Under the pieces are notes generated by a model. It was not told where the DNA came from and did not search any database. It worked only from the letters and a program-made list of their open reading frames with translations. Source: Deltaproteobacteria bacterium UBA5205 (GTDB taxonomy: Bacteria; Desulfobacterota; Syntrophorhabdia; Syntrophorhabdales; Syntrophorhabdaceae). Taken from it: a stretch of DNA of 17,083 nt. Below, piece after piece: positions 6,389 to 11,482 of this stretch. The position numbers and the translations under genes were made by a program. Where the stretch lies: assembly GCA_002412715.1 (NCBI GenBank), contig DHVP01000010.1:54804-71886 (forward strand), given 5' to 3'. Within the stretch, counting starts at the first letter, position 1. Every line of letters starts with the position of its first letter.

Positions 6389-8025
6389 AAAAGATGATCT
6401 CAAATCTCACCATGCAAAAGAAACTTCTTCTGCCTCCGCTGACGGTGATCGTCTTCCTTGTCATCTTCGGAATTGTCTCATTTATCGGGATGGCAAGCCA
6501 GAGGGCGACGATAAACGACCTTTACGCCAATCGTTTCAAGGGCTACCAGACCATCTCCACAGTGATCAACGACATTAGAGACGTCCACGCCAACACTTAC
6601 AAGGTGCTGAGCTGGTCCAGCGCGGACTTCCTCAAACAAAATGTCGAGAAACTGGCAAAAAATGTGATCATCACCATCGACGCAACGGGCTCCGTCATGG
6701 ATAAAGCCCGGACCTCCGGAAACCTGTCGGAGATGCAGAAGAAGCATTACACCACATCTCTTGCGGCACTGAAGGGATACAAGGACTCGGTGGAAAAGGT
6801 CATAGATATGTCCTCCAGTGATTTCAGCCTGGCGACCACACTGATGTTCCAGGCAGACAAGAGATTCCAGGAGCTCAACAAGGTCCTTAATGACCTCCTT
6901 GCCCTGGAGGACAAGCTGAGCCGGGAAAGCTACGATGCCTCACTGAAGACCTATTCGCGGGTCATTATAATCTTCGTGGCGGTCATATTCGTAGCGATCG
7001 CGGCCTCCCTCCTGGTAAGCATTACGCTGACGCGCTTCGTTCTCGCTCCGATAAAACGCACGGTGGAGGTCATAGGGGAGATATCGAGGGGAGACCTAAC
7101 CAGGAGGATCGATATTGAATCAAAGGACGAAATAGGGGGAATGGCGGTCGAGTTCAACACCTTCGTTGAAAACCTGCACGGCACCGTCATGAAGGTGGCA
7201 GAAAGCAGCAACAAGGTCGCCTCCGCGGCGGACACGCTCGACAGCAATTCGGGGCAGATGGCCTCCGGCGTGGAACAGGCTGCGGGCCAGATAAACAACG
7301 TGGCGACAGCCAGCGAGGAAATGTCGACAACATCGATGGAGATCGCCCAGAATTGCGCCAAGGCCGCAAAGAGCTCCAAAAAGGCAAACGGTTCCGCTGT
7401 TTCGGGCGAGACGATCACGCGCCAGACCGCGGAAGTAATGGACAGAATCAATCTGAGGGTCAAGGAATCCGCCCTGATCATCAAGAAACTGGGCGAACGC
7501 TCCGATCAGATAGGCGCTATCGTCGAGCTCATCAACGAGATAGCCGACCAGACAAACCTTCTTGCCCTCAACGCGGCAATAGAAGCAGCCAGGGCGGGTG
7601 AACACGGCCGCGGCTTCGCCGTTGTCGCCGACGAAGTAAAGAAGCTCGCCGAAAGAACAACGGATGCAACGCAGGAGATCGAAAAGACCATCCAGTCCAT
7701 GCAGACCGAGACGAAGTCCGCTGTCAGTTCCATGGAGCAAGGGGTTAGAGAAGTGGAAGTCGGAACCAGTGAAACGAGCAAGTCCGGCAGCGCCCTGAAA
7801 GACATCCTGGAGCAAATCAGCATCGTTGCCGCGGAAGTGAATCAGATAGCGGTTGCATCGGAGCAACAAACGGCGACAACCAATGAAATAACCGGTAATA
7901 TACACCAGATATCCATGGCCATGCAGGAGACTGCGAAGAACATTCAAGGCAGCGCGATGGCGGCCTCTCAGATGGCAAATCTGTCGAAGGAGCTCCAGGG
8001 TATCGTAAACCAGTTCAAATTGTAG
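6385..8025 (+). CDS. Methyl-accepting chemotaxis protein, four-helix-bundle sensor type
   Basis: This 546-residue inner-membrane receptor relays a periplasmic signal to CheA/CheW. The order is transmembrane helix 1 (about 14-36), a helical periplasmic sensor of about 155 residues resembling 4HB_MCP (38-192), transmembrane helix 2 (about 193-216), a HAMP linker (about 215-268) and a cytoplasmic coiled coil. The conserved hairpin tip reads EIADQTNLLALNAAIEAARA (385-404). It ends VNQFKL without a CheR/CheB-tethering pentapeptide. The start has AGGAGGG at seven-base spacing. The upstream exported Cache protein is probably co-transcribed. A strong terminator follows. The sensed ligand is unknown, and no other che genes are in the window. 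Confidence 0.95.
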   Translation: MKKMISNLTMQKKLLLPPLTVIVFLVIFGIVSFIGMASQRATINDLYANRFKGYQTISTVINDIRDVHANTYKVLSWSSADFLKQNVEKLAKNVIITIDATGSVMDKARTSGNLSEMQKKHYTTSLAALKGYKDSVEKVIDMSSSDFSLATTLMFQADKRFQELNKVLNDLLALEDKLSRESYDASLKTYSRVIIIFVAVIFVAIAASLLVSITLTRFVLAPIKRTVEVIGEISRGDLTRRIDIESKDEIGGMAVEFNTFVENLHGTVMKVAESSNKVASAADTLDSNSGQMASGVEQAAGQINNVATASEEMSTTSMEIAQNCAKAAKSSKKANGSAVSGETITRQTAEVMDRINLRVKESALIIKKLGERSDQIGAIVELINEIADQTNLLALNAAIEAARAGEHGRGFAVVADEVKKLAERTTDATQEIEKTIQSMQTETKSAVSSMEQGVREVEVGTSETSKSGSALKDILEQISIVAAEVNQIAVASEQQTATTNEITGNIHQISMAMQETAKNIQGSAMAASQMANLSKELQGIVNQFKL

Positions 8026-8047
8026 AAAAGGAAACTTCGCTACGCTG

Positions 8048-8082
8048 AAAACCCGTGGAACCCCGGCGACCACGGGTTTTTT
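8048..8082 (+). terminator. Rho-independent terminator of the chemoreceptor unit
   Basis: An 11-bp stem, AAAACCCGTGG (8048-8058) with CCACGGGTTTT (8070-8080), encloses an 11-base loop and merges into a run of six T. It starts 22 bases after the chemoreceptor stop. Confidence 0.9.
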
Positions 8083-8228
8083 CTTATCTGCGATATCAGA
8101 TCGCGGTATTGAAGAAAAAGGCGCTGACGCAGCCCTGCCCGTAAAACTACTTGCAAACAAACACATCCTATAGGAAAATACTGCAAGAAAATCTTCTACC
8201 CGCCGGACGAAAACGAGGAGGCATACCG

Positions 8229-8774
8229 ATGAGAATCTTAACAATGAACAACGCGGCTGTGACACGATTATGGCTGAGGGTTTCCCGCCTGGCATGTTCT
8301 GTCCTTCTCAGCTTGCTATGCCTTTTATTGTCCACTCACGACGGTTCGGCCCAGGGCAATCCATCCACGAGGGAAAAACCCCCGGCGTCCAGCGAATTGA
8401 CGAAGCTCACCGGGGAAAAGGAAGAGATCAGGACTGCCCGATATAAGCTTTTTCAGGAAGAAAGCACCTTTCATGCCCAATATTTCAAGCCTCTCGACAA
8501 GATAAGAAAGCAGTTGGATGCCGAGGAGGCCGACCTTTTCGCGGAATGTTCAGGTGAGAAAGACCTCAAGAGCCCCCAGTACAGCTACTGCATCCCGGAG
8601 CTTAACAGGTTCAATCAAAACGTCACGTATTTCAACCAGCGTCTCGAGAATTTAAAGGCAAAACTTTCCGTTCAGCAACAGCAGTTCAAGGCAAAAAACG
8701 ACGATCTGGACAGGAGGGAAAGAGAGCTGGATCGCAAGATCAGCCTCCTTCCCAGGACCGGCTCGAACCGTTAG
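8229..8774 (+). CDS. Secreted helical (coiled-coil) protein of unknown function
   Basis: I do not recognise this 181-residue protein. The ATG at 8229 is chosen because GAGGAGG lies seven bases upstream. Residues 14-36 form a basic-then-hydrophobic signal peptide with likely cleavage near SAQ (40-42). The mature part is charged and mostly helical, with two heptad-rich stretches (about 56-105 and 124-175) joined by a loop that holds the only mature cysteines, C107 and C121, placed to form a disulphide. A helical hairpin in the periplasm is a fair guess. It stands alone between a terminator and a hairpin, so context gives no function. Confidence 0.75.
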   Translation: MRILTMNNAAVTRLWLRVSRLACSVLLSLLCLLLSTHDGSAQGNPSTREKPPASSELTKLTGEKEEIRTARYKLFQEESTFHAQYFKPLDKIRKQLDAEEADLFAECSGEKDLKSPQYSYCIPELNRFNQNVTYFNQRLENLKAKLSVQQQQFKAKNDDLDRRERELDRKISLLPRTGSNR

Positions 8775-8780
8775 TACCGC

Positions 8781-8806
8781 CGAAAACGATACTGTATCCG
8801 TTTTCG
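8781..8806 (+). terminator. Hairpin after the secreted helical protein
   Basis: CGAAAACGAT pairs with ATCCGTTTTCG with one bulged C, seven bases after the stop codon. The T run lies inside the stem, not after it, so this may be a weak terminator or a 3'-end stabiliser. Confidence 0.45.
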
Positions 8807-8807
8807 T

Positions 8808-8873
8808 CGTCATTCCCGCGGAGAAACGAGGGGACAGAAGATGCCCGGATCCCGGATCGAGTCCGGGATGACG
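8808..8873. repeat. Palindromic intergenic repeat with CGTCATTCCCG ends
   Basis: CGTCATTCCCG (8808-8818) and CCGGGATGACG (8863-8873) are near-complementary ends of a 66-base element. An internal 8-bp stem, ATCCCGGA (8849-8856) with TCCGGGAT (8862-8869), competes with the outer pairing. Elements with GTCATTCCCG ends are dispersed in many bacterial genomes. No open frame crosses it convincingly. Confidence 0.55.
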
Positions 8874-8925
8874 GCTCGGGAGGATACGTTACGGGCAACA
8901 CGAAAAGCTCAAAAGACCACCGTCT

Positions 8926-9144
8926 ATGAGCCCGAAGACATCGTCCGGTGGAGGACGGCAAGGACAAGGAACCACATCAGGCTGTTTTTCCTGTATTCAT
9001 TTTCATATCACCCATGACAAAGGGTTTCCTTACGGCTGCAAGGCGATGGGATTCAAATCCCGGCTCATACCATCCCGTGAGGTATTCCTAAACTCCGGAA
9101 TCGAGTGCCAGATGTTTGCGCCAAAAAAAAGGAATTCCTTATAA
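8926..9144 (+). CDS. Small four-cysteine protein, probable metal-binding family
   Basis: This 72-residue protein has a variable, Gly-rich N-terminus and a core from residue 20 with CFSCIHFHITH, PYGCKAMGFKSR, PS and SGIECQMF. The four cysteines (C20, C23, C38, C61) with this spacing resemble a small bacterial family with a CxxC...GCKAxGFK...SSGxxC pattern, which I recall from other genomes only as uncharacterised or loosely named entries. Zinc or iron-sulfur binding is plausible. The only in-frame start before the core is the ATG at 8926. It lacks a good ribosome binding site, so the start is uncertain. It lies 144 bases before the superoxide dismutase gene. Confidence 0.7.
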   Translation: MSPKTSSGGGRQGQGTTSGCFSCIHFHITHDKGFPYGCKAMGFKSRLIPSREVFLNSGIECQMFAPKKRNSL

Positions 9145-9212
9145 GGCAAGGGCTCACAAAGAACTTACGCGGTCATAACCCGGCCTCCGTGCGGATTACG
9201 TGCTACACTTAT

Positions 9213-9218
9213 TATAAT
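9213..9218 (+). promoter_or_regulatory. Candidate -10 box of the superoxide dismutase gene
   Basis: A perfect TATAAT lies about 70 bases before the start codon. The -35 region is poor. The predicted leader carries a GC-rich hairpin (GCGGT..CCC with GGGACCGC, about 9224-9241) ahead of the ribosome binding site. Confidence 0.4.
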
Positions 9219-9288
9219 GTGCCGCGGTTCCCCGGGACCGCTGCCCGGCGAGAACAAGTCCGCAAAGAAATCGAAAAGGAGGCAATAA

Positions 9289-9903
9289 ATGGAAGCACAA
9301 AAATTGTATGTATTACCCGATCTCCCCTACGGCTACGACGCCCTTAAACCCTACATATCCGAGGATCTTCTCAGATTGCACCACGATAAGCACCATGCGG
9401 CTTATGTGAACGGGGCCAACGCAATCCTTCAGAGGCTGGACAAAGCCAGAGCCGACAAAGCGGATTTCGATACGAAGGCGACGTATAAAGAACTATCGTT
9501 CCATATAGGCGGACATCTCCTCCATTACATATTCTGGGAAAACCTGGCACCGGCCGGCAAGGGCGGCGGCGGCACACCGTCGGGGGCGCTCGCGGAACTC
9601 ATCGACAGGGAATACGGTTCCTTTGACCGTTTCAAGAAGGTCTTTTCGCAGGCCGCGATGAGCACCGAGGGTTCGGGCTGGGCCACACTCACCTTTTGCA
9701 AGCTGACGAACAGGCCCTTGATCATGCAGGTCGAAAAACATAATACCAACATCTACCCCATGTTCAGGATCCTTATGGCCCTCGATGTCTGGGAACATGC
9801 CTATTACCTCGATTACAAGAACGACAGGGGTAAGTTCATCGAAGCCTACTGGAACATAGTCAACTGGGGTGCAATCAGCAAAAGTCTCGAGGAAGTGCTT
9901 TAA
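9289..9903 (+). CDS. Fe/Mn-family superoxide dismutase, His-type second shell
   Basis: This 204-residue enzyme dismutates superoxide to oxygen and peroxide. Alignment by eye to E. coli SodB places the metal ligands at H31 (LRLHHDKHH), H79 (GGHLLHYIFW), D166 and H170 (LDVWEHAYYL). Y39 matches the active-site tyrosine. The residue aligned to the Gln69 of Fe enzymes is Gly75, as in Mn enzymes. Yet the position of the Mn-type Gln146 appears to be H151 (VEKHN), as in archaeal and some cambialistic enzymes, so metal choice is open. There is no signal peptide, so it is cytoplasmic. The start follows AGGAGG at six-base spacing. It would protect oxygen-sensitive enzymes of an anaerobe. Confidence 0.95.
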   Translation: MEAQKLYVLPDLPYGYDALKPYISEDLLRLHHDKHHAAYVNGANAILQRLDKARADKADFDTKATYKELSFHIGGHLLHYIFWENLAPAGKGGGGTPSGALAELIDREYGSFDRFKKVFSQAAMSTEGSGWATLTFCKLTNRPLIMQVEKHNTNIYPMFRILMALDVWEHAYYLDYKNDRGKFIEAYWNIVNWGAISKSLEEVL

Positions 9904-9927
9904 GGACGGTTCCTGCGATTGCATCCC

Positions 9928-9948
9928 GATCCCGGTCTTCCTGGGATC
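9928..9948 (+). terminator. Possible terminator after the superoxide dismutase gene
   Basis: GATCCC (9928-9933) and GGGATC (9943-9948) form a 6-bp stem around a 9-base loop, about 25 bases after the stop. A short T run follows ten bases later. It lies between convergent genes. The signal is weak. Confidence 0.3.
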
Positions 9949-10029
9949 TGGACGCATTCTTTTAAGGTTTCCTCCCTGCTCTCTGAAGACTCCAGTGGAA
10001 ACCCGCAGGGGTGGAACGGGCCCCCTCTG

Positions 10030-10701
10030 TTACGGGACAGGCGTGAAAAAAGTCTTTTGCCCTTGGGGCAGGGCTTTCTGCGGACGGAACAGCTGCATTA
10101 AGAGCTCGCCGATGGCGCGGTAGAAATCGGTCTTTGCATTTTCATGAATGCGGTCGCCGAGTGCAAAGGCAAAAGGCCTCAAGTGTTCGGCAAGGACCTT
10201 CTCCTGAAGCTCCCGGGCGTACTGCTCGTTTTCCCTATTCCCTTTGGTGATGGCCTCCGACTCGCTGAAGGCAAGATAGGCCGTGAATTCCAACTCCACC
10301 GCGATATGGTCGGGGGGCAGCTTGAAGGCCTCCTCGACCTTCAGCCCCGCATCGTGGTACAACCGGGCTATCTGAAAAGTCGACTCCTGGTATAGCTTTC
10401 CCTCGTTGTAAACGGACTCGAAGAGATAGGCTATCCTGGGTTTTGAGGCAAAGAACATCCAGGTGTAGTCTCTCTCCAGGTCTAAAAGAAGGGCCTTCCT
10501 CCCGGTGCCGCGGTATACATCGAGGGGCCTCAGGATTTCGATTGCGCGCATCGGGAGAACATCCGCCGGCATGGCGAGCAACTCGCCGTCCGCCAATGCA
10601 CCGGCAAGGGCTTCATCGGGATAATTGAATGCCTGGGCAAGACTGCCATAAAGGATGGTCCGCGCCGCTGGAGTCAGCGCTGTGTCGCCTTGATCGCTCA
10701 T
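10030..10701 (-). CDS. TorD-family molybdoenzyme chaperone
   Basis: This 223-residue, all-helical cytoplasmic protein belongs to the TorD/DmsD family, which binds the Tat signal of a molybdoenzyme and aids cofactor insertion before export. Family features are the LFESVYNEG segment and the signature around LPPDHIAVELEFTAYLAF. The ATG at 10701 is chosen because GGAG lies about seven bases upstream; a longer in-frame start at 10740 would run into the intergenic hairpin. It is the third gene after the catalytic and ferredoxin subunits, 57 bases behind the latter, and its client is almost certainly that catalytic subunit. Family assignment rests on motif and context, and is good. Confidence 0.88.
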   Translation of the reverse strand: MSDQGDTALTPAARTILYGSLAQAFNYPDEALAGALADGELLAMPADVLPMRAIEILRPLDVYRGTGRKALLLDLERDYTWMFFASKPRIAYLFESVYNEGKLYQESTFQIARLYHDAGLKVEEAFKLPPDHIAVELEFTAYLAFSESEAITKGNRENEQYARELQEKVLAEHLRPFAFALGDRIHENAKTDFYRAIGELLMQLFRPQKALPQGQKTFFTPVP

Positions 10702-10723
10702 GGGTTCTCCGATAGAAACTAAG

Positions 10724-10752
10724 GGGGGCGTGCAGCACACTGCCCCGCCCCC
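10724..10752 (-). promoter_or_regulatory. Strong hairpin between ferredoxin subunit and torD-like gene
   Basis: A 7-bp GC stem, GGGGGCG with CGCCCCC, encloses a second 4-bp stem, GCAG with CTGC, around a tetraloop. It fills the 57-base gap between the two genes. No T tract follows on the minus strand, so partial termination, RNA processing or 3' stabilisation are the options. It could lower chaperone output relative to the subunits. Confidence 0.55.
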
Positions 10753-10758
10753 TGAAGG

Positions 10759-11466
10759 TCAATTCTCTTTATCCTTCTCTTTTTCCGCCGCGATACGTTC
10801 TTTCCGCTCTGTCAGCTTCTTGAAACCGCCCAGAGCGAGGGCCGCCATCACAGGAACATCAAACGTCCCTTCGGCAGCTTTTTTTACGGGTTTCTCCTTT
10901 TTGGCCGCTTTCGGGTAACCGGCGGCCGCGGGGTCGCCCTTCATGAGAACAAAGAGGTGCGTGCCTCCCGCCTCCTTGTCCCCGTAAAGCGTAAGCTTGC
11001 CCTTCTTTGCCATCTCCTGCGCTCTGGTCATTATGGCCTTGTATTCGCCGAACTCCAGGGCCCCCGTCGGGCACGCCTCCACGCACGCGGGCTGCGTGCC
11101 CTTCCCTACCCTTTGCGCACACATGCTGCATTTGACAATCTTTTTGCGGGCCTCGTCAAACTGGGGAACGTTAAAAGGACAAACCTTAACGCACGTCTGG
11201 CACCCGATGCAGGTATCCGCGCTGTAGAGCACGGGACCATATTCGCTCTTGGTAAGGGCATTGACGGGGCAATTCTTGACGCACTGCGGGTCGACGCAGT
11301 GCATGCAGCGCTTGTGATAGAGCCCGTCATCGTTGGTGGCCACGAAGGTCCGAAAAAGGCCCTTGCCGGCCTGGTCGTGATATCTGAACTCCTGCACGCA
11401 CCTGTATGCACAGGTGTTGCATGCCGTACAGTTGGTGTTGTTAAGCAAAATCGCATATTCTTTCAT
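10759..11466 (-). CDS. Four-cluster ferredoxin subunit of the molybdoenzyme (DmsB/PhsB type)
   Basis: This 235-residue electron-transfer subunit carries 16 cysteines in four groups (13-23, 54-66, 86-96 and 113-132), enough for four [4Fe-4S] clusters as in the DmsB/PsrB/NrfC family. It lacks its own signal peptide and so should be carried out by the Tat signal of the catalytic partner. After residue 190 come a Lys-rich linker, a short hydrophobic patch (VPVMAALALGG) too short for a sure membrane anchor, and a charged tail. The start has AGGTGA eight to nine bases upstream. The gene starts 16 bases after the catalytic subunit ends. No NrfD/DmsC-type membrane subunit is adjacent, so the electron partner is unknown. 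Confidence 0.93.
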   Translation of the reverse strand: MKEYAILLNNTNCTACNTCAYRCVQEFRYHDQAGKGLFRTFVATNDDGLYHKRCMHCVDPQCVKNCPVNALTKSEYGPVLYSADTCIGCQTCVKVCPFNVPQFDEARKKIVKCSMCAQRVGKGTQPACVEACPTGALEFGEYKAIMTRAQEMAKKGKLTLYGDKEAGGTHLFVLMKGDPAAAGYPKAAKKEKPVKKAAEGTFDVPVMAALALGGFKKLTERKERIAAEKEKDKEN

Positions 11467-11482
11467 GGTCTGTCACCTGCCT

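Noticed and set aside
7120..8295. 391-codon minus-strand open frame across the chemoreceptor
   Set aside because: Antisense to a clear methyl-accepting protein, and it crosses that gene's strong terminator.
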